Positions 45,116-57,144 of a DNA stretch of 64,000 nucleotides are shown piece after piece (position 1 is the stretch's first letter; each line of letters begins with the position of its first letter). Both the position numbers and the translations under genes were made by a program. Origin of the DNA: Codonopsis lanceolata (taxonomy: Eukaryota > Streptophyta > Magnoliopsida > Asterales > Campanulaceae). The DNA lies in assembly GCA_013146195.2 (NCBI GenBank), contig CM028378.1, positions 11,151,350 through 11,215,349 of the forward strand, written 5' to 3'. The notes beneath the pieces are model-generated. The model searched no databases. It worked only from the letters and a program-made list of their open reading frames with translations, and had not been told where the DNA came from.

Positions 45116-46349
45116 AATCCAACCAATAGCTGATTCACCTCTACATCAGCTGCAACCTGAACCATTTGTTGGCAATCTTCATTTACCTTTATTCTAAGGA
45201 TTGTTCAGAGTAGGGGAAAACTGGAGAGGCCAATGTAGCTGCTGAAATCCTTAACTAATTTCACCCTTGTCGATCTTACGCTTCTTGAAAGACACTTATA
45301 TGCATATATTATTTCAACGCAGTATAGAAAAGAGGAATATCATTATCACCATTGAAGCATTAAAGCACTTACTAGAGTTGAAAACTAATGTGCATTAATA
45401 TAGTATTGTCCTAATGCAAAAAACTAATGTGCATTAATATAGTGAACTGTTGGCAGAGGCGCGTGCCTGTCTGGGCAAAATCTGAAGGTTTACGGTTGGT
45501 GCCAAAAATAGAATTGATGAATGGTGTAGATTGCTTTGGACAGGATGGATTAGTACTTTTATACTTCCCTCTTTTTTTTTAAAGTATATACATGGTTGAG
45601 ATCAATCTTTTTTGCATATTTTTTCATTATGGTCCGTAACACTGACTTGTTAGGGACCCGCACTAATGCAAGAAAATAGTTGACATGAATCCTTATGAGT
45701 TTGTGGATGTGGATGAATTAATGTATTCAAGGTTGTGCTAAGAACCGTTGGCACCTTGGACAACAGGAGTAGATAGAATCGAAGGAGATTGTGAATAAGT
45801 TGAAATAGGTTTGGTAAAGTCAAGGTTGACCTTCTTTTGATAGAGAATCATCTGTGATCACTATATGACATTCTGGGAGGAGTTCAATGACTAACTATTC
45901 CTTGTGATGATCATTTTCTATTCAAAGTATTTGGGTGATTCTCATTTTTTATAGGGTTTGAGGTTGTTTTATCACAATGTGGGAATTGCGATACCATACT
46001 CAAAGGGAGTTGGGTGAGTAGTAGTTGAACGCAATTTAAGGGCATACTTAGCCAAGAGAGCAGCCATAATCTAATGGATGGATGCTGTTATGTTAGTAAC
46101 TACTAGTATTATCTCTGTTTTTAAACAAGAGTCTGCATTTCATTTTATTTTCTTTGATCAGCCAAATTATTTTAGTTGAAGGAAAAAAAAATCAAGAAGG
46201 TTTGCTGCTCTTGACAATTTCAAATTTTAGTCCCTGAATATTTTTTATTGCAATCAATGTCTTTATCTCTCTCAATCTAATTCGTGTTTGCGTTTCTTTG
46301 AAATTTCCCTCGTTGATTGGATGTGTCACATGGGATTCTCAAGGATAAA

Positions 46350-46520
46350 GACCGATAAAACCCCTTCACCATTCCAACAGCAGCACAACAGCTCTGGTAC
46401 GCCTCTGTACTTTCCTTCCTTTCTCTTCTCTTCATCTATCTTGCAAAACACGCACACAAATACTCAACCCCTTCGCCATTCCAACAGTAGTGGAGCAGCG
46501 CTGGTACGCCTCGCTCATAC
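46350..46520 (+). repeat. Internal CACTA repeat units 2 and 3
   Basis: Two further copies of ACCCCTTC.CCATTCCAACAG...GCTCTGGTACGCCT, in tandem about 100 bases apart. See 41300-41410. Confidence 0.7.
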
Positions 46521-47514
46521 TTTTCGTAACACAGTAATAGCAACGATATACACGAGGTTAAAAGAAAAAAATGTTCATATCAATATGCTAAGCTGATGCG
46601 TCTAGTAGTTATGACGGTGATCCTCATACGCCAATACTCCTTGTAATTTGTCTTCACATGCCATTGAGCACTAGCAGGGCACATGTGTTATATGTACATT
46701 GTATCGGGGGGCCATTACCCTCTGTTGATGGGTTCATTCCCACCACACTTGCAATGCTTGTTTCCCTCCTGTGTATAGTCCAATAGGTCCAATAGTGAGT
46801 TTTAGACAACTCGATGTCTATCCATAATCCAACTGGAGTCCAAATCAAAATAGTCTGAGTATTATGAACCTACATGAGACGATTGTTTTTGTTCTAGCAA
46901 CCACAAGAACATGATGGGAAAGAAGTGATTGCATGGCTGTAAAAACATGACATGGAGACGCAACATATTGGCTTTGTTGAGACCATCATCTGTGAATAAG
47001 TGCAAGTCACTCTCCAAGTCACTGCAGATGAATGTAGGGCAGTTAATGAAATGAAAATAAGAAGTCTTGCAAATGCTATTTCTCGAGTCAGTAACATACT
47101 GAGGAAAATTCAAACTTACTCATTGCTCTAGTCCTTCGACGACCATCAAATGATGGGGAAACTGAGGATGGCACTGTCACCTAAAAATTAGCATTTTAAA
47201 GCTCTTAATGAAATCTCTTAAGAACAATTTATTTCATTATGCTGGCTCATTATTCAAAGATTGTGAGCTAGAACCTTATATTGAATACTGAGATGATGCT
47301 AGGCATTGCTAATCTACAATTGTTTGTGAATGATATCACTTTCCTTTTATGGTGTTGTCCCGATAGTCTTTATAAAAGTGAAGCAACAGACCGTCGAGAT
47401 TGAATCTATTTGGCATGCAATCTGATGCAGCCGACTGATACATGAGTTGGGTGCAGTCAACCCGGCTAAGTGTATTACTTGAATCAGGATTTTTTTAATC
47501 TATTAACTTTTAAA

Positions 47515-47863
47515 GTGTCATTTGGTAGCCGGATAAATAGGCGGATAACACTATTTTATCCGTATCCAATACTTGGTAGAGTTTTGTGTGTCGGATAAAA
47601 TTATCCATATACTCGAATAACCCCCTTATCCAAGATTAAATAATATCTCACCACCCCAGTTATTATTTAATCTCGGATTAGAACAAAAGAGACTACTTAT
47701 ATCATTCCCATATTGCCCTCCATTTCTACGCCGAAATGCTAAACAAGATCCCAACACACTTTAACTCAATCCCACATGGAACATTGTTGTATGCAACATA
47801 TTCTATCATAATAATAGTGTTTTTTTTAGATGACGAAAATTGTTTGTCAAAAGCCATTTCTGT

Positions 47864-47924
<61 letters not shown>

Positions 47925-48140
47925 CAATGAGTAAGATAAATCGAAGCATATTTTATCATAATTCAATATTAGGGTATTTTCGAAAAAAATAATCTAATCA
48001 TAAACTTAGTATTGACTATCAAATACCAGATAAGATAACTAGCGAGATAAATTAGTGTTATCTCTGATCTACCAAAAATATCAGATAACTCTAAAAATGA
48101 GATAAAATAATGATGGATAAAATAATCTACATTTTTATGG
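47515..48140. mobile_element. MITE-like element rich in GGATAA/TTATCC
   Basis: The left side (TTTGGTAGCCGGATAAATAG, GGATAACACTATTTTATCC) and the right side (AGATAAGATAACTAGC, GTGTTATCTCTGAT, GATGGATAAAATAATC) are related in inverted orientation. The boundaries are uncertain. It contains a CA/TA microsatellite at 47863-47921 and lies inside the CACTA. Confidence 0.45.
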
Positions 48141-49789
48141 AAGGCCCGTGATTTCCGTCTTTTGAGTTGAGTTAATATCACAGTGGATTCTGAGATGAGT
48201 TGTAGTTGGTTGGTAAAATACTTCTGCTTGTGCTTCTGAATACTTTCAGCAAGATTAGCTTGTTTATATTTATTATATTGTTTTAGATAATTTGTCTTGA
48301 TTGTTCATGAATGTCTGATAGTGTTTGGTTACCTTGCAATGTGCCTTTTGTCAGGTTTTAACCTGTTTAGATTTCTAGTCATATTTGTCTAGGGTTTCAT
48401 CCCTTTTAGGATTGGAAGTTCATTTGTGGTCTAGTGCATTTTCTTGGAGTTAGAACTTGGAGCATAGGTGTTCGTAAGTTATTATTTGAAAACTTAAAAG
48501 TTGGTTGTCTTGTGTATTAGCTGCGATAATTTTTAGGCTTTCTATATTAGGTATTTGTCTGGTATTATTTTCTTTTGTTTTGTGTGCGGGAGGGAGACTT
48601 GGAAATGGGACCTGATGCATGCGCTCCGACTTGTGCATGTTAGTTTGAAACAAGACAGTAAATTCTCTATAAATTTATAATGTTAGATCAACTATACAAG
48701 ACATTCTAAGCAAGCAAACTAATGGCAAGTTGTTCAATTTCCAGGCAAAATCCTGGGGTATAATCAGGTGTTGACTCATAAAAAAGTTATTGATTTCATC
48801 CTTTGTCAGGAGTACTTAGCTGGTTCTTGGAATTTTTATTGTTTTGCACTATATGTTTTGTGTTTGTACAAGATTCATTTGCATACAAGGTAAAAAGACT
48901 TGAAATAAGTGCCTTTCTAAGTGTTTAATATCTCATTCGCCTTAATACCAAACTTTGTAGTAGTTCAACTAATGAAATCTTAATAGTTGGCCACCATTTT
49001 AAGGAGGCCAACAACTTCCTTGGCCATTCAAGCTGAAGGCTCCATTGGGTGGTCTAAAAAAAAGAGAAACCACTATGTTGAGGGTGGAGATACTTGAAAT
49101 CATGACTATTACTCAATGAGCTTATCACAAGAATGGACACATTTTTTGGGTAGTATTATGAGATTCTAAGGTTTGATGTTTTTTTTTTCATTTTAAGTTT
49201 GTGATAGACTTAACTTTGTTTTCTTCCTTTTCTCCGAGTCCAAGATGATCTTTTTCTTCTCCATGCCTTTAATTTTGTCAAGTAGTACAGCTCGATCGTT
49301 GAATTTATATTAGCGAATTTATATATACTTGAATCATCATATATGTATGTCATTTTCACTGCCCCTATTTACTTTTGCAGATTTTAGGTCACATTGAAGT
49401 GTGATAGGACTTGGTATATATGGCGATTGTGATATAACTTTTTATCAATGAAGAATTACGTAGGAGGCTCATCTGCAAGTTGAGGGACTGACTAGCCAGA
49501 TAAGAAAGTCGTGTGCTTTTTGTTTATGTTAATAGGTGGTTTGCATACTTTTGGAAGCGAAGCTAGTTTCTCTTGCTTTTGGACAATGGATTGCTATATA
49601 GTTGTCTAGTCGTTATTATGTTTATGGTAGGATTCACATTTCGTGTATTGAAGACTAGTGTTGGTGCACCTATGAATAGAGTTGTATATGATTTTTAATC
49701 CATAATATGATGGACTTCAAAAAAATATAGATGATGAAGATATGTTACAGGATAGCCATCTACATATTTGTATAGTTATAAGAAAAACA

Positions 49790-50215
49790 ACATAATAATT
49801 TCGTAGTTAAACAACAAACCAATTACAAACAAACAACACATCACTTACAAATTATTTTGTAGTTATTAAATAACTCAACAGCTACGAATTATTTCATACT
49901 TAAATAACAACCCAACAAGTACAAATTATTTCATGGTTAAATAACAACCCAATAGCTACGAATTATTTCATAGTAAAATAACAACCCAATAGCTACGAAT
50001 TTTTCATGGTTAAATGGCAACCCAATAGCTACGAATTATTTCGTAGTAAAATAATACCTCGACAACTACGAATTATTCGTAGTTAAATAAAATTCCAATA
50101 CCCACAAAATATTTTGTAGTTAAATGGGAACCCATCAACTACAAAATATTTTGTAGTTAAACAACAACCCATTAACAACTAATTATATTTTGTAGTTAAA
50201 ACGTTGAGGTCTTGC
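49790..50215 (+). repeat. CACTA subterminal tandem array
   Basis: About ten units of about 38-40 bases built on CAACCCAATAGCTACGAATT plus ATTTCGTAGTTAAATAA. Units near the array ends are more diverged. Such arrays are transposase-binding regions in En/Spm elements; the unit's CTACGAA core is also at the left end. Confidence 0.9.
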
Positions 50216-50464
50216 GACTAATAATTTTGTAGGCATTATAGATGCATTTGCGATGAATCTAATTTGCGACGAAATATTGTGCATGTAGACAAATGATGCC
50301 ATTTGACGACAAACACATTTTTCGTCGCCAATAACCTTTAGCGACGTCGCATAGGCGACGAAGATGCGACGAAAGTCATTTCGTCGTCAAATGTAATTAG
50401 CGACGAAAGTGATATTTTTGGCTACAAATTTTTTCGTAGCAAAATGTCTTTTTTTCTTGTAGTG

Positions 50465-52045
50465 ATTCTTTCGGATGTTCCACAAGATCAAAATTGGGAT
50501 GGCGAGGTGGGCCAAAGAATGCTGATGAAAAAGCCACGACGAGAAGCAACATTGCTGAATAGAAGAGGTGCAGTTATTGACTTGAAATTCCACACTGAAA
50601 ACCGACCAAATATGAGTAGGGAGGGGGCATTGAAGGAAGACATGATTGAAGGTTTCACTATGACCATCGAAACAGCAAAAACATTTAGAGGACAGCTGAA
50701 AGCCTCTTGTCATGAGAGCTTCGTCAATGGGAAGTCTTCGATGGAAAAGACGCCACATAAAAACACTAAGATGCTTCGGAATCTTGACATGCCAAAAGAA
50801 TTTAGCAGAAAACATACTGGGCTTAGGATCCCTGAGGTACTGCCAAGCCGAAGTAAGGGAGAAACACCCTGAAGAGGAAAGAGGCCAACAAGGAGAGTCC
50901 TCATTATCATGCAGGTAACAATGCTGGTCCAAAATACGCTGGCGATCAGAAGGCGAGAGCTGGGCAGCAATTGATGCATTTAAGTTTGAGGAGTCGATGA
51001 AGAGATCACGGACAGAGAAGGCCGAGATATTTTGCGGTTGGGCAATAGGACCACCATCAATCCACACATCAAACCAAGGAGAGCATTGACCCCGACCAAT
51101 CAGCCATTTAAGATGTTGTTCCACAAAGGGCCGGATAGATAACATACGGCACCATATGTGGGAGCCTTTAGTAGAGGTTTGAGTTGGGTGAAGCCGGCGA
51201 CAATATTTGGGCATGAAAAAGCTTGACCAAAGAGATTGGAGAGTGCGAAATCTCCACCAGATGCTAGCAGAATATGCTATGGTGATATCACGAAGAGAGC
51301 GAATTCCAATGCCCCCTTCAGAAACAGGAGAACAACAACAGGACCAAGAAATCCAATGAGCGCGCTGCTTGTGTTCAATTTGGCCCCAGAAGAAATTAGC
51401 AAACATTCTTTCAACAGTCCGAATAATTGAAATAGGGGGATCAAGAGCAGCCAAATGATAGGCAGTGATGGATTGCAACATAGAGTTAATGAGGGCGATC
51501 TTACCAGCAGCAGACAAGAAACCAACAACCCTAGAATCAATGCGAGACCTCAGCTTTAAAAGGAGAGGGTCAAAGTATCTTTTAAGCTTTCGCCCACTAA
51601 ATAGAGGGCAACCCAAATATATGAGAGGTAATTCCTTCCAAGAGAAGTGTAAGAACGCCACAATAAAATTAAAGCGAGCAGAGGAAGCTTGGCCGAAACG
51701 GTTAAACTGCTTTTGTTAATGTTAATTAATAGATTGGCCCGAAAGTTGTTCATAGTCTGAGAGGATTTGACGGTGTGTAGAAAGAGAGAGAAGGCTACCA
51801 TTGCAAAAGATGATTATGTCGTACGCAAAAGAGAGATGGGAAATTATAGGGTAGTCACTAGCTGAGGAGAAAGCAACACTAGGGCTGGAGGCATGTAAAT
51901 CATTAATACTTCGACTGAGGACTTCGGCAGCTATAATGAAGAGGGTAGGGGAGAAAGGATCTCCTTGACGAAGGCCAAGGGATGAATGGAAAAAACCCGA
52001 GGGAGATCCATTGACCAAGACAGAAAACCAATTATCCGAGATAAA
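50465..52045 (-). pseudogene. LINE (L1-type) reverse transcriptase and zf-RVT region
   Basis: The minus strand reads VLVNGSPSGFF, GLRQGDPFSPTLFI and LSFAYDIIIF near 52045-51722. The last should be the catalytic A/Y-x-D-D box but is AYD, one Asp replaced. After a stop, the frame 51661-50387 continues the thumb and connection (LPLIYLGCPLF, VGFLSAAGKIALINSML), the conserved WISW block, and the zf-RVT finger (FFWHVKIPKHLSVFMWRLFH, then CFCCFDGHSETFNHVFLQC). The ORF ends inside the CACTA terminus; the RNase H continues at 40936. The sequence upstream of RT is absent, so this is a 5'-truncated copy, usual for LINEs. Confidence 0.93.
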
Positions 52046-52087
52046 TCTCTTTTTTTCACTATTTTTTGAAGATCCCTTCCTTTTCAT

Positions 52088-52504
52088 TTTAAGTTGTTAG
52101 AAAAAAATTTGTCTACTTTTTACTCTACTTCCTAAGAGATAGAAAAAGATGTTTACTTTCTAATAGTTCTTTTTTTCAAAGTTACATTTATTATTTTACT
52201 CTTAATTACTTTGATTGTTGAACTTCATGAATATCCTTTAAAATACACACTATTATAATATTAGTAATAAAATCAATTATCTTTTCTCAATCTGACTCAT
52301 TATATTTACAGTATAGTTATTTTTTTAATCTATATGTCAGATTGAATAGTACACTTTTAAAAATTGAGGTGTATTTTTTTAATTGAAAGTGTCAAGTTTG
52401 TCAATTCACTTCTGATTTGCTTGCTTCTTTTATTGATAGGTCTCACTTTTAAACGAACAACGTTAGAAAGTCCAAAGTCAAAACTGCTCGCCAATTAGAA
52501 CTAT
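52088..52504. other. AT-rich non-coding stretch
   Basis: Between the 5' end of the LINE and the Helitron fragment. No gene or paired ends recognised. Confidence 0.45.
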
Positions 52505-53095
52505 CTAGTTTTTTTTAACCCGTGCGTTAAATACACGTCAATTAATTTGTACATAAAAAATAAAAAATGATAAAAAATCTTAAAATATAAAATAAAAAGA
52601 ATCGGTTTATTAACAATGACACATAAGTATATCACTAATCATTATAGATTCTAAAAAAATTCCTTATACACAACATTTGTTATCTTATTAGTTGGTTTTT
52701 CATTTTCACCGCATATCAATATCTAGTTTTTCAAAAAGAGACATACGGCTATGTGTAATTATTGACTTTGACACTTGTTAATTGTTATTACATATGATAC
52801 CAGCAATGGAAATTGTCTTCTTTGGAACATGAAAGACAGTCTTACATCGGATGGAGTTAATGACAATTTTAGGATAAAAACATTTTCTCCAACATTGCTT
52901 CCTTTCAAAAAATTTGTTTCAATAATATGATCCCCAAGATTTATGATGATTAGTCCTGTTCCATCACACAACCCTACAGCATGATCAATGTTTCTGAATA
53001 ACATTACTGGAACACCAATTTTAAGTGTCAATTCATGACTTGACAACCCTGAACACTTTATACTGTTAAAAACTCTGTATAATGAATGTCTTCTA
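52505..53095 (-). pseudogene. Helitron helicase C-terminal fragment and 3' end
   Basis: The minus frame 53046-52759 reads SSHELTLKIGVPVMLFRNID, GLCDGTGLIIINLGDHIIET, LTPSDVRLSFMFQRRQFPLL and TINKCQSQ. This is the end of a Pif1-type helicase as found in plant Helitron RepHel proteins. The helicase motif usually written NKSQGQ is NKCQSQ. The protein then stops, and about 250 bases later the strand ends GTATTTAACGCACGGGTT, a short A run and CTAG, a Helitron-like 3' terminus, although the next base is A rather than the expected T. The 5' boundary near 53095 is where similarity fades, and Rep is absent. Confidence 0.85.
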
Positions 53096-54089
53096 AGAAA
53101 TTTGAATTTTTTCCGCCCTACAAATAAAATATGAACTCAAATAAGTTCTTCATTTTGAATGATTACTTTTAGGGATAATTGCATAAAAAAACCCAGACTT
53201 ATTTTAGGTATTGCAAATTGAACCCTGACAATTGTTTATAGGCTTATTGAAACCCAACCTATTTTTTATGTTTCAATTAGAACCCTCCGTCCATTTAATC
53301 CGTTAAATGGTAACGTTTGCTGAGTAGGATGCCACGTTGGCATCCTACGTGGCCAATTTTATTTCATTATAAACCTTGTACAAATTTTGTAATTTCATAA
53401 AAAACCCTAAAATTTATTTTCACCAAATAAAGCCTTAAAATTTAAAATAAATAGTTAATTATATACCAATTTCATTTTAAGAAAATAAAGTTATTTTTTT
53501 AGAAAATAGGGCTCAAAATATGATGCAAGTTCCAATGAGTATTTAATATTTAATACACATCCGATCTTAAATAATCATCATGTTTGATTTCGTACACAAA
53601 TTAAGAAAAACAAATTATCTCTATTATAATATTGGTATAATTTGTATAAAGTATTTATTTAATATGTAATATTTTAATAAAAATTAATATATGTGTTTTA
53701 AAATTTATTTGTAACATTTAATATTATGTTTAAAACTATAATTTTAAATTATAAATTTTCTTAAAGAAGTTAAAAACTAATTAAAGTAAAATTTGTTACC
53801 CATTTGATATTTTAGAAAATTTTAAATTATAGTTGTTTAAAAAATGATTAAATAATTATTTGGTCACTGAACTATACACAAAATATGCATTTGGTCCCAC
53901 TATTTTTTTTGAAATGTATTTAGTCCTTAAACTCGATTTTTGTTAAGAGACTCCCCCCTTATGGGGTTACCGTGAGATTTTTCGTCTATATTTATTTTAA
54001 ATTCCAAATTTACCCTTACATTTGAGGGCATCTTATGAAGATAGAAACCAGATCTCTTTCTTCTCCCAACATGAAGATGAAGTAGGAAT

Positions 54090-54387
54090 TGGTTAACTTT
54101 ATTATCAGACAACGATCTCCCTTTCTCTCTATCTCATCTCTTATGCTAAAATCTCCCAAAATCCGCCATAGCCCCAGCTCCATCGCTCATCCCCTCGCCA
54201 ACTTCAAGCCCAGATCCGACTCCCATCTCCGGCGCATCTCCACCATAGCCGCCAGCCTCCTTGGATTTCTTTCGCCGACCCCAACCGCCATAGCCCCAGC
54301 GACTTCCCTCCCGCCCCGCCAAAACCCCCCCCGCCTACCATCGATCTTTCATTCTCTCTCTCTTTCTCTGTTCGCTTGAGATCTGTT
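54090..54387. other. Second GC-rich insert in the Pack-MULE
   Basis: The sequence changes sharply from importin coding to a GC- and CT-rich stretch (CTCCGGCGCATCTCCACCAT, CCCGCCCCGCC). It may be from another host locus, making the element a chimera. Plus frame 54089-54379 and minus frame 54204-54400 are open, but neither is recognised. Confidence 0.45.
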
Positions 54388-55084
54388 TGCATCATCAATG
54401 GCAACAAATTCTGAAACTTTTCCCACTCTGATGCCTTCTCCAAACACTGAATAAAATTAACTGACGCTCCCAACGCCGCGATTCTAATGTCTGGATTCAC
54501 ACATGTCGCCAAACACTCTGAAACATCGAATGCAAAGTATCCAGATACAGAATTAGAGTTTCCCCAATATTCTGAGCCAATTGGGCGAAAATCAGCAACG
54601 CGTTCGCCTTATGCTTAGGATTGTCAGAACTAACGCGATTGAACATAAACGGCAAAAGCTCCGGCCAGCCATTTTCGAGGGCAACCGAAGCGGCGAACTC
54701 GGATACGGTGTCACATAGCTTTTTGGTGATGGTTTTGTTGGATTCCTTGATGACGGCATTGAGGAGAACCGATTTGAGGGTTGACTGGGTGGTGAGAGAG
54801 AACGAAGGATATAGATAGGAATCGTCATGTATGAGGAGCTTGCGGAGGAGGATGGCAGAAATGGTGTGTTCCTCGGGGTGTGGGGAATGAAGGAGGTGGG
54901 AGAGCTTGAGAGAGAGGGTATCGGGGTGGGTTTGTTTACAGAGGTCGAAGAGGGCTTTGGCTTCGGAACACTGGTCATTGGTGATGGACATGAGGTGGGA
55001 GATTAAGGTTTCGAAGAGAGCTTGGTCGGGGCCGAGGATGGTGACGATTTGTGCGAGTTGGAGCTGAGTTGGAACGGCCGCCAT
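54388..55084 (-). pseudogene. Captured N-terminal fragment of importin-5 (importin beta family)
   Basis: The minus ATG at 55084 opens MAAVPTQLQLAQIVTILGPD, followed by FETLISHLMSITNDQCSEAK, ISAILLRKLLIHD, ENGWPELLPFMFNRVSSD and the HEAT-repeat phrase ALLIFAQLAQNIGETL. This matches the start of plant importin-5 (IPO5/KETCH1 type), a Ran-dependent nuclear import receptor that is over 1,000 residues long. After about 190 codons a one-base frameshift (near 54515) moves the frame; the homologous text goes on as CLATCVNPDIRIAALGASV and WEKFQNLLPLMMQT, then ends abruptly at about 54388. About 235 of the expected residues are present. It begins with a start codon and about 70 bases of likely 5' leader, and is enclosed by the MULE arms. 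No functional importin is expected; a short chimeric transcript is possible. Confidence 0.88.
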
Positions 55085-56025
55085 GGTTGTGGAATGGGGG
55101 AATTGGAAATGATGACTGGAGGGAGGACAAGGAAGCTGAATATCTGTAAGATCTCTATTAAGGGCAAATTTGGAATTTAAAATAAATATAGACGGAAAAT
55201 CTCATGGTAACCCCGTAAGAGGGGAGTCTCTTAACAAAAATCAAGTTTAAGGACCAAACACATTTCAAAAAAAAATAGTGGGACCAAATGCATATTTTGT
55301 GTATAGTTCAGTGACCAAATAATTATTTAATCATTTTTTAAACAACTATAATTTAAAATTTTCTAAAATATAAAATGGGTAACAAATTTTACTTTAATTA
55401 GTTTTTAACTTCTTTAAGAAAATTTATAATTTGAAAATTATAGTTTTAAACATAATATTAAATGTTACAAATAAATTTTAAAACAAATATATTAATTTTT
55501 AATTTTTATTAAAATATTACATATTAAATAAATACTTTATACAAATTATTCCAATATTATAATAGAGATAATTTGTTTTTCTTAATTTGTGTGCGAAATC
55601 AAACATGATGATTATTTAGAATCGGATGTGTATTAAATATTAAATACTCATTAGAACTTGCATCATATTTTGAGCCCTATTTTCTAAAAAAAATAACTTT
55701 ATTTTTTGTTAAAATGAAATTGGTATATAAATAACTATTTATTTTAAATTTTAAGGCTTTATTTGGTGAAAATAAATTTTAGGATTTTTTATGAAATTAC
55801 AAAATTTGTACAAGGTTTTTAATGAAATAAAATTGGCCACGTAGGATGCCAACGTGGCATCCTACTCAGCAAACCTTACCATTTAACGGATTAAATGGAC
55901 GGAGGCTTCTAATTGAAACATAAAAAATAGGCTGGGTTTCAATAAGCCTATAAACAATTGTCAGGGTTCAATTTGCAATACCTAAAATAGGTCGGGGTTT
56001 TTTATGCAATTATCCCTTACTTTTA

Positions 56026-56617
56026 TTAAATTATATTTGTATTTTATGAATAAATAAATTTCTGATAAGAAAATAAGCTAAAATAAAAAATAACAAATTT
56101 TTTAAGTAACCTCACTTTAAATTGCTTTTGTTTTATTGACTCCGTAACTATTATTTTTGTTCCATCAAATATTTTTATTTTACCAATGTATTTTTGTGTT
56201 ACGTTTTTTATAAGAATTTTTAAAAAACTTTTGTTCTGTAAACTATTTTATTTTACTAACATCTGTATTAAATTATTTTTGTTTTGTTGATTCTGTAACT
56301 TATATTTTTATAGTGGTTTGTTCCATAAATTATTTTTATTTTACTAACGTCTTATATTTTTGTTTTCTTGACTCCGGAACTATTATTTTTGTTTTAGTTA
56401 CTATTTTTTTTGTTTAAAGAGTGAAAAATGTCTAAACATAATTAAAAGAGAGGAGATGGTAGTGATGATAGAGAAAATATGGAGAAGACATGAGAGAGAG
56501 AAAGAGAAAGAGAAATACAACCAGAAGAGATAAGATATGAGAGACAAAGAGTGGAATGGTAATTCAAAAGTCAAAATTTCAAAATGTATGATTTTGGAGG
56601 GATAAATATACACTTGC

Positions 56618-56670
<53 letters not shown>

Positions 56671-56689
56671 TTTAGAAGGTAAAAACTTA
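56026..56689. other. AT-rich non-coding stretch with (TA)n at 56621-56668
   Basis: Degenerate repeats of the form TTTTGTTTTATTGACTCCGTAACTATTATTTTTG recur several times at about 56125-56400 (period about 70). A TA microsatellite follows. No gene. Confidence 0.6.
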
Positions 56690-57050
56690 GGAAAGACCGA
56701 CTTGCGGATATTTTAGGTATGATAGATCCTCTGACTCGACCCACCATATGTTGGTGGATTAAGCTGTAAAAAAATGAAGTTTCGTCTAACGAATTATAAT
56801 CTATACGATTGTTTCATAAGAGCCCTACTCTTTTCTGAAAAGACTGGGCTTGCTACAGTTACACTCAGAGGTAAAGATCAAGCATCTATAACTTTGTTTC
56901 TCTAAGATGATCATTGTCAAAATCAAGTGGTCGGTTTCAACAATACTTGAGAAAGCAAGTATATGAAACCGACCTTTATTAATTCCGATGAAACTACCCT
57001 ACTTAATTAAAGCATCTAAAACTGAAATATCTCTAAAAAAACGTACAAAG
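56690..57050 (-). repeat. Long repeat, inverted partner of 28470-28810
   Basis: Reverse-complement match over about 340 bases, including TTGTCAAAATCAAGTGG, GAAACCGACCTTTATTAATT and ACTACCCTACTTAATT. See 28470-28810. Confidence 0.75.
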
Positions 57051-57144
57051 AAGGTTGTTCTCATTACTGCAAATCACCCATATATAACATTAGTCTCACC
57101 ATTACCTACTTTGCAAACTTGAGCTAAATTGTATTTATGACAGT

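Larger units (their letters stand above)
40944..50464. mobile_element. CACTA (En/Spm) transposon, 9.5 kb, non-autonomous
   Basis: The left end CACTACAAGAAAATGATG and the right end, reversed, CACTACAAGAAAAAAAGACA share 13 terminal bases and a nearby GCTACGA motif. The subterminal zones are repetitive: CTACGA/ACAAAATTCGTAG on the left and a tandem array at 49790-50215. The interior shows no transposase I can recognise; frames are short. The element interrupts a LINE exactly between RT/zinc-knuckle and RNase H. The flanking LINE reads WNIRKN before and RNMLFFEDHG after, so removal nearly restores continuity. A clean 3-bp target duplication is not visible. Confidence 0.9.
53172..56016. mobile_element. 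Pack-MULE, 2.85 kb, with about 850-bp TIRs
   Basis: The arms are about 53172-54017 and 55159-56016, near-identical inverted repeats beginning GGGATAATTGCATAAAAAA on each side. A perfect 9-bp target duplication TTACTTTTA flanks them (53163-53171 and 56017-56025). The long TIRs, the duplication length and the captured coding fragment (54388-55084) fit a Pack-MULE. No transposase. The high similarity between arms suggests a fairly recent element compared with the copia remnants. Confidence 0.93.

Noticed and set aside
46654..46860. Possible CACTA transposase-associated domain on the minus strand
   Set aside because: A short SSWIMDRH phrase and nearby Cys residues are suggestive, but stops and lack of the rest of the domain make this chance-level.
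50444..50872. Plus-strand frames over the LINE
   Set aside because: Antisense shadows of the RT/zf-RVT frame.
53927..54112. Minus frame at the inner edge of the Pack-MULE arm
   Set aside because: Lies mostly in the inverted arm and has no protein-like content.
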